A stretch of 64,000 nucleotides of DNA from Hyphomicrobiaceae bacterium (GTDB lineage: Bacteria; Pseudomonadota; Alphaproteobacteria; Rhizobiales; Hyphomicrobiaceae): assembly GCA_030655135.1 (NCBI GenBank), contig JAURWC010000022.1, positions 248,001 through 312,000 of the forward strand, written 5' to 3'. This document shows, in pieces, positions 34,255 through 42,645 of the stretch. Position numbers and translations under genes: made by a program. Position 1 is the stretch's first letter; the number at the start of each line of letters is the position of its first letter. Under the pieces are notes generated by a model, which worked only from the letters and a program-made list of their open reading frames with translations, did no database searches and had not been told where the DNA came from.

Positions 34255-34788
34255 ATGCCACCTGTTGCCACCTTTCGAGCGAAGTTTCTGTGCGGCGTCG
34301 CAGTGCCTCTCGCGGCGCTGGGTGCGGCCGTGACGGAGGCGCACGCGCAGGGCGCCAACAAGCTCGGCGCCTACGGCAACTGGTCGCTGAACGCGACACC
34401 GGATGCGGCAAACAAGACCTGCTTTGCCGCCACCTCGCCCACGGCGAAAGAACCGGCAGGCGCCAACCGCGCGCCGGTGGTGCTGTACATCTCCGCCTGG
34501 CCGAAGGAAGGCGTGAAGTCTGAAATCAGCCTGAAGCTCGGCTACAAGATCAAGACCGGCAGCGATGTCGTCGTGACGATCGGCACGGCCACCTACACGC
34601 TGTTCGGCAAGGACGACCGCGCGTTCGTCGCTGATCCGACGCAGGAGCTGAAGCTGCTCGACGAGATGAAGAAGGCATCGAAGCTGCAGGTGCAGGCGAC
34701 ATCCGAGCGCGGGACAGCAACGACGGATACGTATTCGCTCGGCGGATTGTCCCAAGCGCTCAAGGCGCTGGCGCAGAGCTGCCCGTAA
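34255..34788 (+). CDS. Invasion associated locus B (IalB) family protein
   Basis: A 177-residue exported protein with a signal peptide (about 1-31, ending AHAQ). The IalB-like domain shows LGAYGNWSLNATPD...TCFAAT, PVVLYISAWPKEGVKSEISL, and a terminal Cys (LAQSCP) that likely pairs with the first Cys. IalB proteins of Bartonella affect host-cell entry, but non-pathogenic relatives are widespread. Start is uncertain because no good ribosome-binding site is seen; a TTG at 34234 is in frame. Confidence 0.75.
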   Translation: MPPVATFRAKFLCGVAVPLAALGAAVTEAHAQGANKLGAYGNWSLNATPDAANKTCFAATSPTAKEPAGANRAPVVLYISAWPKEGVKSEISLKLGYKIKTGSDVVVTIGTATYTLFGKDDRAFVADPTQELKLLDEMKKASKLQVQATSERGTATTDTYSLGGLSQALKALAQSCP

Positions 34789-34805
34789 TTCGACTAGGCG
34801 GCCTG

Positions 34806-35084
34806 CTAGAACCCAAGCTCGCTATGCGATCCGAGGCGCACGAGTTGCAGCGTGTTGCCGGCCTTGCGGTAGATCAGCACGAGGTCGGGTCTGACGTGAC
34901 AGTCACGGTGATCAGACCAATTCCCGCCGAGCGGATGATCGGAAAAGCGTGGCGGAAGAACGCGGTCTGCGACGAGATATTCCAAGATGGCCTGCAGGTC
35001 GCCCGAGATCGTTCTGGCGTGCCGGCCCTTTCGTTCCCGCTTGTAATCGCGTTTGAAGCGGCCGGTTCGTTCAATCGTCCGCAT
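34806..35084 (-). CDS. yafQ: YafQ-family type II toxin (RelE superfamily mRNA interferase)
   Basis: Ribosome-dependent endoribonuclease. 92 residues with RTGRFKRDYKRERKGRH at the start, GNWSDHRDCHVRPDLVLIYR (YafQ signature, about 54-73) and the C-terminal GSHSELGF with the catalytic His. The ATG at 35084 lies inside the end of the antitoxin gene (14-base overlap), as in dinJ-yafQ operons. All recognisable catalytic residues are present, so the toxin looks intact. Confidence 0.9.
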   Translation of the reverse strand: MRTIERTGRFKRDYKRERKGRHARTISGDLQAILEYLVADRVLPPRFSDHPLGGNWSDHRDCHVRPDLVLIYRKAGNTLQLVRLGSHSELGF

Positions 35085-35328
35085 CAAGGTCGGCCATCAG
35101 ATCCTTGATCGTCCCGGCTTTTACGGTCTTCCCAGCGCGCGCGGCTTTCATCGCCGCCACCGTCTTCGCGTTCGGCACCAGGGGCTCAAACGGGAGCTTC
35201 TTCTCCTTCGCGATGCGAACCATCATCATGCGAAAAGCATCGGACGGCGTGAGCCCGATAGCCTCGAGGACCGATGCGGCATCGTTCTTCAGCTTTTCGT
35301 CGATGCGCGCGCGCACTACCGAATTCAT
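35071..35328 (-). CDS. dinJ: DinJ/RelB-family antitoxin
   Basis: Antitoxin of 85 residues. The ribbon-helix-helix part reads MNSVVRARIDEKLKNDAASV followed by LEAIGLTPSDAFRMMMVRIA, the standard RelB/DinJ pattern; PFEPLVPNAKTVAAM then begins the toxin-wrapping tail. A palindromic promoter-operator lies directly upstream. It overlaps yafQ by 14 bases. Confidence 0.92.
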   Translation of the reverse strand: MNSVVRARIDEKLKNDAASVLEAIGLTPSDAFRMMMVRIAKEKKLPFEPLVPNAKTVAAMKAARAGKTVKAGTIKDLMADLDADD

Positions 35329-35348
35329 TCGAACCTCAAATCGGCTAC

Positions 35349-35390
35349 TTGGGCTACAATGTAGCCCAACGCGCGACAGGCTACAATGCC
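35349..35390 (-). promoter_or_regulatory. Promoter and palindromic operator of dinJ-yafQ
   Basis: On the minus strand TTGTAG (35386-35381) and TACATT (35363-35358) stand exactly 17 bases apart. The -10 lies inside a perfect palindrome, TTGGGCTACA-A-TGTAGCCCAA (35349-35369), and the word ATTGTAGCC recurs at the -35. This is the layout of an autoregulated toxin-antitoxin promoter. Confidence 0.7.
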
Positions 35391-36056
35391 CTACCGCAAC
35401 CGCCGCAGGTGGACGTAGAGCGCGCCGTCGCCGCCGTGGCGGATGGAGGCGGAGGTGAAGCTGACGACGATGGCCCGCAGCTCGGGCTCGGCCAACCATT
35501 GCGGCACGTTGCGGCGGAGCACGCCGCGTTCGCTGCGGCCCATTTGGTCACCCCAGGCGCCTTCCGGCTTCGATCCGGGCGGCGCGCCCTTGCCAGTGAT
35601 CACGAGCACGACGCTGTGGCCCTTGCGGTGGCAGGCGTGCAGAAAGCCACGTAGAGCCGTGTAGGCCTCGCTTTGGCGCATGCCGTGCAGATCGATGCGG
35701 GCGTCGATGTCGACTTGGCCGGTGCGCAGCTTGCGGGCGCGCTTGGAGTCGAAGTCGGCGAGGGGCGGTTGTTTCTTGGGCGCGGGCTGCGGCTGCGCGG
35801 CGGCCGGCAGCATCGCGGGCTTCAGCTTGGCCGCGGGGACCGGCGGCAGGCTAGCCTGCAGGCCTTTTGACGGGAACGGCTCAGTTGGCGGCATGTCTTC
35901 CAGCGCGGCCAGAACGCGGCCCTTGGGGCGCTTGAGAGGCTGGAGACTGGAAGCTGTGTGCTGCCAGACGGCGCGATCGTCTTCGGTGAACTTGCGCCCG
36001 CCTTTGCCCGGTCTGCTGCGCTCCGGGGGGCCCAACGGCGGGCCGGGCTTCTTCAT
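35391..36056 (-). CDS. Smr-domain protein
   Basis: A 221-residue protein with a disordered Pro/Lys-rich N-terminal half and a C-terminal Smr (small MutS-related) domain (about 130-221): DLHGMRQSEAYTALRGFL, LVITGKGAPPG (the TGKG motif) and RHGGDGALYVHLRR. Smr domains have nuclease or nucleic-acid-binding activity. It overlaps mltA by four bases, a pair conserved near secB in Hyphomicrobiales. Confidence 0.92.
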   Translation of the reverse strand: MKKPGPPLGPPERSRPGKGGRKFTEDDRAVWQHTASSLQPLKRPKGRVLAALEDMPPTEPFPSKGLQASLPPVPAAKLKPAMLPAAAQPQPAPKKQPPLADFDSKRARKLRTGQVDIDARIDLHGMRQSEAYTALRGFLHACHRKGHSVVLVITGKGAPPGSKPEGAWGDQMGRSERGVLRRNVPQWLAEPELRAIVVSFTSASIRHGGDGALYVHLRRLR

Positions 36057-37135
36057 TGCGGCGTGCCAGCCAGCAAAACGTAGAACGTGCCGGGGTGCTT
36101 GGTATTGCCGGCGAGGCGGCCAGCCTCGTCGCCCGTGCCGAAGTAGAGATCGCCGCGCTCGGGCCCGCGAATGGCGGAGCCCACATCCTGGGCCACCATC
36201 AGGCGATGGAAGCCGCCAGCCCCGGTGGCGTGCGTGAGCGTCGGGGCGACGACATAAACAGGCGAGCCAATGGCGTGGAAGCCGGTGTCGACGGCGAGGC
36301 TGCGGCCGGGCGTGAGCGGGATTTCCTCGACGCCGACGGGGCTGCCGGCTTCATCGCCCATTAGCTCGCGGAAGAACACGAACGACTTGTTCTGTTGCAG
36401 CACGCCGGTGGCCAATTCCGGATTGGCGCGCAGCCAGTCCTTGAGGGCGTCGAGCGTCATCTGGTCGGCGGGGAACAGGCCCTCGTCGATGAGGTAACGG
36501 CCAATCGACGTGTAGGGGTGGCCGTTCTTGCCATCGTAGGCGACGCGCGCCGACGAGCCGTCCGGCAAGGCGATGACGCCGGAGCCCTGCACATGAAGGA
36601 AAAAGACGTCGACGGGATCGTGCAGCCAGAACACTTCAAGGCCCTGGCCCGCCAGTGCGCCATTCTCGATGTCGGCCCGCGTGGCGTAGGGTTCCTGGCC
36701 GGCGGCCGTCTTGCGCATGTGCGTATACTGGTGCGCCATGGCCCCGCGCTCGCTCTCTGCGACAAGGTTCACGAGGTCGGCCGGCCGATTGTAGAGCGGG
36801 ATGGCGTAGTGCTCCGTGCGCTCGCGCGCGCCCGGAATGATGGGTTCGTAGTAGCCGGTCAGCAATCCGCCGGGTCCGTTGTGGGCGACGCGGTGCGGTT
36901 TGAAGTTCGTCTCGAAGAACGCGCGGGCCGATGCCGGATCAGTTTTTGCAGCTAGACCTGCCGCGACCAGGAGCCCCGGCGACGCGGTGGTTGACCCTGG
37001 CTTGACGGCCGCTTTGTCCAACAGGCGCTGCGCCGAGCATTGAAACGCGGCCAATGCGGCCGCGTGATCGTCGGTGTCCCAGCCGGGCAAATCCGCGAAG
37101 GTCACGGGTTCGTAGCTGCGCTCGATCTGGCTCAT
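36053..37135 (-). CDS. mltA: Membrane-bound lytic murein transglycosylase A family
   Basis: Cleaves peptidoglycan glycan strands. 360 residues: the MltA domain (about 95-245) shows GLLTGYYEPIIPGA, the DPVDVFFLHVQGSG block and NKSFVFFRE; the C-terminal 3D domain (about 260-345) has LAVDTGFHAIGSPVYV and VAQDVGSAIRGPERGDLYFG with the conserved Asp residues. No signal peptide or lipobox is seen, and a stop codon (TGA) sits immediately before the ATG; export may use another route or the start may differ. Confidence 0.93.
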   Translation of the reverse strand: MSQIERSYEPVTFADLPGWDTDDHAAALAAFQCSAQRLLDKAAVKPGSTTASPGLLVAAGLAAKTDPASARAFFETNFKPHRVAHNGPGGLLTGYYEPIIPGARERTEHYAIPLYNRPADLVNLVAESERGAMAHQYTHMRKTAAGQEPYATRADIENGALAGQGLEVFWLHDPVDVFFLHVQGSGVIALPDGSSARVAYDGKNGHPYTSIGRYLIDEGLFPADQMTLDALKDWLRANPELATGVLQQNKSFVFFRELMGDEAGSPVGVEEIPLTPGRSLAVDTGFHAIGSPVYVVAPTLTHATGAGGFHRLMVAQDVGSAIRGPERGDLYFGTGDEAGRLAGNTKHPGTFYVLLAGTPQ

Positions 37136-37203
37136 GTCAGGAGCTTGGAAGCCTAGCGGAATCGCACGACACCCCTCGGCGCGTCATCACAGGGCGCGTC
37201 ATG

Positions 37204-37956
37204 TCAGTTGGGCGACTGCGTGGACACCAGCGTCCAGTTCGGCGACTGGCGGGCGCGGGCGCTCGACACGTCGCGGCTGAACGTCCAGATGTCGGTTACA
37301 TCTTTCACCTTGGTGGGGTCGCCCGTCAGCACTGTTCCTGCCTTGTCGCGCAGCGCCGAGATGAGCTGGCTGACGAAGCGAACCGTGATGTTGGCCTTGC
37401 CACCCTTTACCTCGGCTTCGAGCACGTCAGCCTTGGAGATGCCGACGAAGCTCTGATCCACCTGCTCGCCGCGGCTGTCGCGGTCGGCGATGGCGCTGGC
37501 AAAGCCGTCGTAGACGTCCTTGTTCAGCAAATCGCGCAAGGTCTTGAGGTTGCCTTCGGCGAACGCCGTCACGATCATTTCGTACGCGCGCTTGGCGCCC
37601 GACACGAACTGCTCGGGGTCGAAGTTCGGATCCGCACGCGAAATCTCCATCAGGCCGTTGCCGATGGTCTCGTCGCCCGCAGCAAAGCCCTTGATGCGCT
37701 CTTCCTTCTCGGCGCCGGAAATGCTCGGCACAGGCTCCGTCACCTGGTCCTCGCGGTCGCGGCGGGGCAGTGTAACGACCTTGTCGGAGGCTCCGGCGGC
37801 GGCCGTGCGTTGTTCTTCCGCGGTGCGGCGGGCGCGCTGTTCCAGACGCGCATCGTCGTCACTGGTGCGGCGGCCGAGCACGCTACGCAGCTTGAATATG
37901 GCCACGATCGCAGCAATCAGAGCGATCAGGGTAAACAGATCAATGGTGCCATTCAT
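37204..37956 (-). CDS. Tim44/TimA domain membrane-anchored protein
   Basis: A 250-residue alphaproteobacterial Tim44 homologue (TimA type). One N-terminal membrane segment (about residues 5-22, LFTLIALIAAIVAI), a charged Arg/Glu-rich linker, and the Tim44-like domain from about 100 to 245 (FVSGAKRAYEMIVTAFAEGN, DVTDIWTFSRD). Mitochondrial Tim44 anchors import motors; the bacterial role is unknown but envelope-related. Divergent from secB, a conserved arrangement. Confidence 0.9.
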   Translation of the reverse strand: MNGTIDLFTLIALIAAIVAIFKLRSVLGRRTSDDDARLEQRARRTAEEQRTAAAGASDKVVTLPRRDREDQVTEPVPSISGAEKEERIKGFAAGDETIGNGLMEISRADPNFDPEQFVSGAKRAYEMIVTAFAEGNLKTLRDLLNKDVYDGFASAIADRDSRGEQVDQSFVGISKADVLEAEVKGGKANITVRFVSQLISALRDKAGTVLTGDPTKVKDVTDIWTFSRDVSSARARQSPNWTLVSTQSPN

Positions 37957-38159
37957 TTCTTGGCAGCTTTCCCGGAATGAGCAAAGGCGGTCTATCGTGA
38001 TGTAGGTTTGCTGTGACGTCACGTCCAGCGGTGCTGGTGCCACACGCCTTGCTTGGAACTTAGTGTCTTCAACTTAGGGCACAAATCACGCAAAGCCAAC
38101 CGTGTTGGTAGCCTAGCGTTTTACTTGTCCGGCCAGAGTTTAAGCAGGGGATGCGGACC

Positions 38160-38182
38160 CTGCCGCACAATCATTGCGGCAG
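38160..38182 (+). promoter_or_regulatory. Hairpin in the secB leader
   Basis: Perfect 8-bp stem CTGCCGCA/TGCGGCAG with a 7-base loop, 69 bases before the secB start. No T-run follows, so it is a leader structure and not an evident terminator. Confidence 0.4.
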
Positions 38183-38251
38183 AACCGAGGGCATGTTAGC
38201 CACCCTGCCTTCCCCGCAAGCGACCACTCCTCAAGAAACGGGTTCAGGATC

Positions 38252-38770
38252 ATGGCAGACGGCACGAACGGTTCGAATGGCAAAACGGCTGACGCAGGCG
38301 CCGCGGCCAAGGAAACCCAGACCCAGACGCCCGCTCAGGTGCAGCTGGTCGGGCAGTACATCAAGGACCTTTCGTTCGAAAACCCCAATGTCAGCAAGCT
38401 GGCCGAGCTGAAGGGCGAGAACCCGGATCTTCGGTTCGAGGTCAACGTCAACGCTAAGCGCGTCGGCCCGGACACCTACGAAAGCGCCATCCACTTCCAC
38501 GGCAACGCTTCCGGCAAGATCGGGGTGATCTATGACATGGAGGTGGTCTACGCCGGCCTGTTCCGGATCCAGAACATTCCGGAAGAGGCGATCGAGCCGT
38601 TCATGCTCGTGAACTGCCCGACGCTGATCTTTCCGTTCCTCCGCCGCATCGTGGCTGACCTGACGCGCGATGGCGGCTTCCCGCCGCTGCTGCTCGATCC
38701 GATGGATTTCGGCGCGCTTTTCATGCGCCGCAAGCAGCAGGAAGCTGCCGAGAAAGCAACGAAGTCGTAA
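38252..38770 (+). CDS. secB: Protein-export chaperone SecB
   Basis: Tetrameric cytosolic chaperone that delivers unfolded preproteins to SecA. 172 residues; after a Gln/Thr-rich start the core reads VGQYIKDLSFENPN (about 33-46), YDMEVVYAGLFRIQNIPE and the highly conserved CPTLIFPFLRRIVADLTRDG and FPPLLLDPMDF. Start at the ATG at 38252. Convergent with dnaQ. Confidence 0.97.
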   Translation: MADGTNGSNGKTADAGAAAKETQTQTPAQVQLVGQYIKDLSFENPNVSKLAELKGENPDLRFEVNVNAKRVGPDTYESAIHFHGNASGKIGVIYDMEVVYAGLFRIQNIPEEAIEPFMLVNCPTLIFPFLRRIVADLTRDGGFPPLLLDPMDFGALFMRRKQQEAAEKATKS

Positions 38771-38771
38771 C

Positions 38772-39482
38772 TCAGGTCTCGGCCGCAACCGGCAGGTACT
38801 GAAGCCAAACTGCGCTGTTGCCAAGGGTGGCGACGAAGGCCACGTGCGCGGCTTCGTCTTCAGCCGAGATGCGCGGTGGCAGCGGTGACGGACGCTGTGC
38901 TGCGCGGCCAGCGTGAGCGGCCGCCGTATTCGCGGCGTTGGCCGAAGCCGTGGCCAGGGTGAGCGCACCCTGGCGTTCGCCCAATAGCTCCAGATAGACT
39001 TCGGTCAGCAACACGCTATCCATCAAGGCGCCGTGCTTGACGCGCTTGGTGTTGTCGACGCCATAGCGCTTGCACAGCGCGTCAAGGCTGTTGGGACCGG
39101 ACGGGTGCTTGCGGCGGGCGAGTGCCAACGTGTCGACCACGCGATCCATGCCGATAGCCGGCTTGGCCAACCGCTCGAGTTCGGCGTTCAAGAAGCCGAT
39201 GTCAAAGCTGGCGTTGTGGATGACCAGGGTCGCGTCGGCGATGAACGCAATGAAATCGTCAGCCAGGGCCGAGAACAGAGGTTTGTCGCGCAGGAACTCA
39301 GTGGTGATGCCGTGCACGGCTTGGGCTTCGGCGGGCACGTCGCGTTCGGGATTGATGAAGACGTGATACTCGCGGCCCGTGGGGTAGCGATTGATCAGCT
39401 CGACGCAGCCGATTTCAATCAGGCGGTCCCCGCCGCGCGGGTTGAGGCCTGTCGTTTCGGTGTCGAGGATGATTTCGCGCAT
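38772..39482 (-). CDS. dnaQ: DNA polymerase III subunit epsilon (proofreading exonuclease)
   Basis: 3'-5' exonuclease of the replicative polymerase. 236 residues with the DEDDh motifs: Exo I LDTETTGLNPRGGDRLIEIG (about 6-25), Exo II VIHNASFDIGFLNAEL (about 87-102) and Exo III VKHGALMDSVLL (His and Asp about 148-154). The C-terminal Ala-rich tail likely contacts the polymerase alpha subunit. The gene runs dnaQ-coaE-aroE-maf-ppsR on this strand, with coaE 93 bases upstream. Confidence 0.96.
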   Translation of the reverse strand: MREIILDTETTGLNPRGGDRLIEIGCVELINRYPTGREYHVFINPERDVPAEAQAVHGITTEFLRDKPLFSALADDFIAFIADATLVIHNASFDIGFLNAELERLAKPAIGMDRVVDTLALARRKHPSGPNSLDALCKRYGVDNTKRVKHGALMDSVLLTEVYLELLGERQGALTLATASANAANTAAAHAGRAAQRPSPLPPRISAEDEAAHVAFVATLGNSAVWLQYLPVAAET

Positions 39483-39575
39483 GTGTGCCTAAAATAGCTG
39501 GGCTGAGATTAACGCGAAACTGTGATCTGTCTTCGAAACGCGACTTGCGCGCGCCTGCGACCGATCAGGCTCTGG

Positions 39576-40190
39576 CTAATGCCAATGCCGCTCGAAGGCG
39601 CGGCCGGGCCGGGCACGAAGCAGCTCAATCAGCTTATCGACTTGCGATTCGGTGTGGGTGATCGTGCCGCCCGTATCCACAACGAAGTCGGCGCGGCGGC
39701 GCTTTTCTTCGTCCGGCATCTGACGCGCAATCAGTTGCTCCAGCTTTTGCGGCGTCATGCCTGGGCGGGCGAGCACGCGCTCTGCTTGAATCGCGGCAGG
39801 CGCGCTGACGACGGCAACGGCATCGATCAGCTTGTCGAAGCCCGTTTCATAGAGCAGGGGGATCTCGAGCACGACGAGTGGCACATTTTGCGACGCGTGT
39901 TCTTGAATGAAGTCGGCTTCGAGCGCGCGCACGAGGGGATGTACGATGGCTTCCAGGCGTGCGAACTTTTCAGGCACAGCGATAAGTGCCTGGCTCAGCT
40001 TGTCGCGATCGACATGGCCATTCGCGGTGGTGCCGGGGAATGCTGCCTCGATCGGTTTGACGGCGCTGCCGGCGTAGAGATCGTGCACCGCCTGGTCAGC
40101 ATCGAAAACCGGCACGCCGTTATGGCGGAAGCGCGCGGCAGCCGCAGACTTGCCCATGCCGATCGATCCGGTGAGGCCGAGAATGAACAT
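39576..40190 (-). CDS. coaE: Dephospho-CoA kinase
   Basis: Last step of coenzyme A synthesis. 204 residues with P-loop GLTGSIGMGKSAAAARF (about 5-21), the FDADQAVHDLY substrate motif, LVVLEIPLLYE and LEQLIARQMPDEEKRRRADF near the lid. Overlaps the aroE stop by one base (TGATG). coaE-aroE adjacency is conserved in alphaproteobacteria. Confidence 0.96.
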   Translation of the reverse strand: MFILGLTGSIGMGKSAAAARFRHNGVPVFDADQAVHDLYAGSAVKPIEAAFPGTTANGHVDRDKLSQALIAVPEKFARLEAIVHPLVRALEADFIQEHASQNVPLVVLEIPLLYETGFDKLIDAVAVVSAPAAIQAERVLARPGMTPQKLEQLIARQMPDEEKRRRADFVVDTGGTITHTESQVDKLIELLRARPGRAFERHWH

Positions 40191-41020
40191 CAGCTGGCCT
40201 CAACATCGGCGGCGATCAGTTTGTAGAGATCGTTCGTCACCGTGGGACGCTGGCCAAACCAGCGCTCGAATCCTGGCACGGCCTGATGCAACAGCATGCC
40301 GAGGCCGTCGACGGTGGTGAGGCCTGCCGCGGCGGCATCGCGCAGCAGACCGGTTTGCAGCGGCACGTAGACGATATCGGCAACCACGCAGTCACGATGC
40401 AAAACGCGCACATCGACGCCGAGCGTACCGTCGTTCTTCATGCCGACGCTCGTGGTGTTGACGAGAACGGAGGCGTCGCGCGATCCCGTACTGCGCTCGC
40501 TCCAGTCATATACGGAGACTTTGCTGCCGAAGTGCCGTGCAAGGTCTTCGGCGCGGTTGCGTGATCGATTGAAGACGCGCACTTGCGACACGCCGGCTTC
40601 GAGGAAGCCGTAGACGATCGCGCGCGCCGCACCGCCCGCGCCCAGAATCGAAACGGGTGCGTCGCGCTGCTGCCAGCGTGGTGCGCGCGATGCGAGATAG
40701 GTCATGAAGCCGTAGGTATCGGTGTTGGCCGCATGCAGGCGGCCGCCTTCGAGCCACAACGTGTTGGCCGCGCCGACCGCTACGGCGGAGGCATGCTTTT
40801 CGTCGGCGGTGCGGAAGGCGGCTTCCTTGTGGGGTACGGTTACGTTGCAGCCGGCGAGCCCGCGATCCGCCAGCGAACGCAGAAAGGCTTCGATGCCCTG
40901 CGGCTCAACAGGTACTTTTGTGTACGTGCCATCGATACCCAGCGCCTTCAGCCAGTAGGTATGAATGAGCGGCGAGCGCGAGTGCGCGATGGGCCAGCCG
41001 ATAACGCAGGCTTTGGTCAT
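40190..41020 (-). CDS. aroE: Shikimate dehydrogenase
   Basis: NADPH-dependent reduction of 3-dehydroshikimate in aromatic amino acid synthesis. 276 residues: shikimate-binding GWPIAHSRSPLIHTYWLKAL, catalytic Lys in NVTVPHKEAAF (about 60-70), Asn/Asp pair in AANTLW and NTDTYGF, NADP loop ILGAGGAARAIVYGF and the NRS motif. Overlaps maf by four bases and coaE by one. Confidence 0.96.
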   Translation of the reverse strand: MTKACVIGWPIAHSRSPLIHTYWLKALGIDGTYTKVPVEPQGIEAFLRSLADRGLAGCNVTVPHKEAAFRTADEKHASAVAVGAANTLWLEGGRLHAANTDTYGFMTYLASRAPRWQQRDAPVSILGAGGAARAIVYGFLEAGVSQVRVFNRSRNRAEDLARHFGSKVSVYDWSERSTGSRDASVLVNTTSVGMKNDGTLGVDVRVLHRDCVVADIVYVPLQTGLLRDAAAAGLTTVDGLGMLLHQAVPGFERWFGQRPTVTNDLYKLIAADVEAS

Positions 41021-41631
41021 TGCGGCAATTCTCCTTGCGCGCGCAATTCGCTCAGCAGCGGCAGCAGAGGCATGCCGAGAATCGTGAAGTGGTTGCCGTC
41101 AATTTGCTCGAAAAGTTGGATGCCCAGACCTTCGATTTGATAGGCGCCGACTGAGCCCAGTACGGCTTCACCCGTTCGCGCAACATAATCGTCGATGAAA
41201 GCGGGAGACAAGCAACGCATCGTCAAGCGCGCCGTGTCGCACGCAGCCCAGCTCACCTTACCTGCGCAAGACAAGGCGACGGCCGCGTGCAGGCTGTGCG
41301 TGCGGTCGCTCAGTTTTTCCAGCGTCGTCCGGACAGCGGACGCGTCGCCGGGCTTGGAAAAGATCTCGCCGTCGCACTCCAGGATCTGGTCGGAGCCAAT
41401 GACAATGGCGCCGGGATAGCGCCGGCTAACGTCTTTCGATTTTGCGGCTGCCAACGCCTGCGCGATTTCCGCCGGTGTGACGTCAGGGTTCTCAGTGGCG
41501 AGTGCACTGCGAAGGGCTGGTTCATCGACATCCGCTGGAACGACGTCGAACATGACGCCGGCCGCCGCGAGCATCGCGCGACGCGTGGTGCTGCCGGATG
41601 CGAGAATGAGCTGACGTGTGGTCCGGGTCAT
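41017..41631 (-). CDS. maf: Maf-like nucleotide pyrophosphatase
   Basis: Nucleoside triphosphate pyrophosphatase that removes non-canonical nucleotides. 204 residues with LILASGSTTRRAMLAAAGV (about 9-27; the usual SxSPRR is SGSTTRR here), VIGSDQILECDG (about 76-87) and the GSVGAYQIEGLG loop with Glu. The Pro of the SPRR motif is replaced by Thr. First of maf-aroE-coaE, overlapping aroE by four bases; a GTTGGGTC repeat separates it from ppsR. Confidence 0.9.
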   Translation of the reverse strand: MTRTTRQLILASGSTTRRAMLAAAGVMFDVVPADVDEPALRSALATENPDVTPAEIAQALAAAKSKDVSRRYPGAIVIGSDQILECDGEIFSKPGDASAVRTTLEKLSDRTHSLHAAVALSCAGKVSWAACDTARLTMRCLSPAFIDDYVARTGEAVLGSVGAYQIEGLGIQLFEQIDGNHFTILGMPLLPLLSELRAQGELPQ

Positions 41632-41678
41632 CCGCAGGCTCGTCCTGCAAGGGGTGACGCGTGCGGCCTGGCCGCCTC

Positions 41679-41761
41679 GTAGGTTGGGTCAAGCCTTCGC
41701 GCGATCCAACAACTTGCGTGGTGCACCAACGTTGGGTCGCGCTGCGCTTGACCCAACCTAC
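41679..41761. repeat. GTTGGGTC-family element, full copy
   Basis: GTAGGTTGGGTCAAGCCTTC at the left and GGGTC...GCGCTTGACCCAACCTAC at the right are inverted copies; the middle is AACTTGCGTGGTGCACCAACG with GTGCAC at its centre. 83 bases, between maf and ppsR. Confidence 0.75.
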
Positions 41762-41787
41762 GTGTCGAGGATGCTTCAACGTATTGC

Positions 41788-42645
41788 TTACGACCTGCCA
41801 TCGGCCGCCTCCTCAACGGGAAGCGGCTTGCGGTCTTGCATCAGGCGGATGATGGTCGCCGCGGTCTCCTCGATGGACCGGCGCGTGACGTCGATCACCG
41901 GCCAGCCGTGCTGCGCGCACAGCTTGCGCGAATGGGCGATCTCAGCGGTGATCACCGTGCGGTCGACGTAGTCTTCGATGTTGCGGTCGGCCAGCACCAT
42001 CACCCGGTTGCGGCGGACTTCGGAAATGCGATCGGCGCTGGCGACGAGACAGACGACGAACGCTGAGTGCGGCCGCAGCAGGCTTTCGGGAAACGGCAAG
42101 GCAGGCACGATCGGCACGTTGGCCGTCTTGTATCCGCGCTGGGCAAGATAGATCGACGTCGGCGTTTTCGACGTGCGGGAAATGCCCAGCAGAATAATGT
42201 CGGCGTCGCTGGGATTGTCGGGCAGGCGCCCATCGTCGTGCGCCATCGTGAAATTCAGCGCATCGATGCGGCGGAAGTAATCCTGGTCGAGCACGTGCTG
42301 GCCGGCAACCGTCGGCGTCTGGGGTGCGCCGAGATAGGACTCGAATACCTGCATCACCGGCTTCAGGACAGGATGACAGGGCACCGCGAGTTCCCGGCAC
42401 TTGCGCTCAAGCTCGTCGGTGAGGTCTGAATTGACGACGGTATAGAGCACGATGCCGGGCGCCTGCTCGATCTCCTGCAGCACGCGTTTCATCTGGCGCG
42501 CAGTGCGAACGAGGGGGTGCACATGCTCGATCGGACGCACCTCGGCGTACTGCACGGAGGCCGCCTTGGCGATCGTAGTTAGTGTCTCGCCGGTGGCGTC
42601 AGACACTAGATGCAGATGGAAGAAGCTCGGAAGCTTGTGGGACAT
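41788..42645 (-). CDS. ppsR: Pyruvate, water dikinase regulatory protein (PSRP/DUF299)
   Basis: Bifunctional ADP-dependent kinase and phosphorylase acting on PEP synthetase or pyruvate phosphate dikinase. 285 residues: FFHLHLVSDATGETLTTIAK at the start, LPDNPSDADIILLGISRTSK followed by TPTSIYLAQRGYKTAN (P-loop-like, about 148-180) and the C-terminal WPVIDVTRRSIEETAATI. ATG at 42645 chosen; the longer frame upstream enters the putative origin. This gene (RP001 family) borders the replication origin opposite hemE in Caulobacter and Rickettsia. Confidence 0.95.
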   Translation of the reverse strand: MSHKLPSFFHLHLVSDATGETLTTIAKAASVQYAEVRPIEHVHPLVRTARQMKRVLQEIEQAPGIVLYTVVNSDLTDELERKCRELAVPCHPVLKPVMQVFESYLGAPQTPTVAGQHVLDQDYFRRIDALNFTMAHDDGRLPDNPSDADIILLGISRTSKTPTSIYLAQRGYKTANVPIVPALPFPESLLRPHSAFVVCLVASADRISEVRRNRVMVLADRNIEDYVDRTVITAEIAHSRKLCAQHGWPVIDVTRRSIEETAATIIRLMQDRKPLPVEEAADGRS

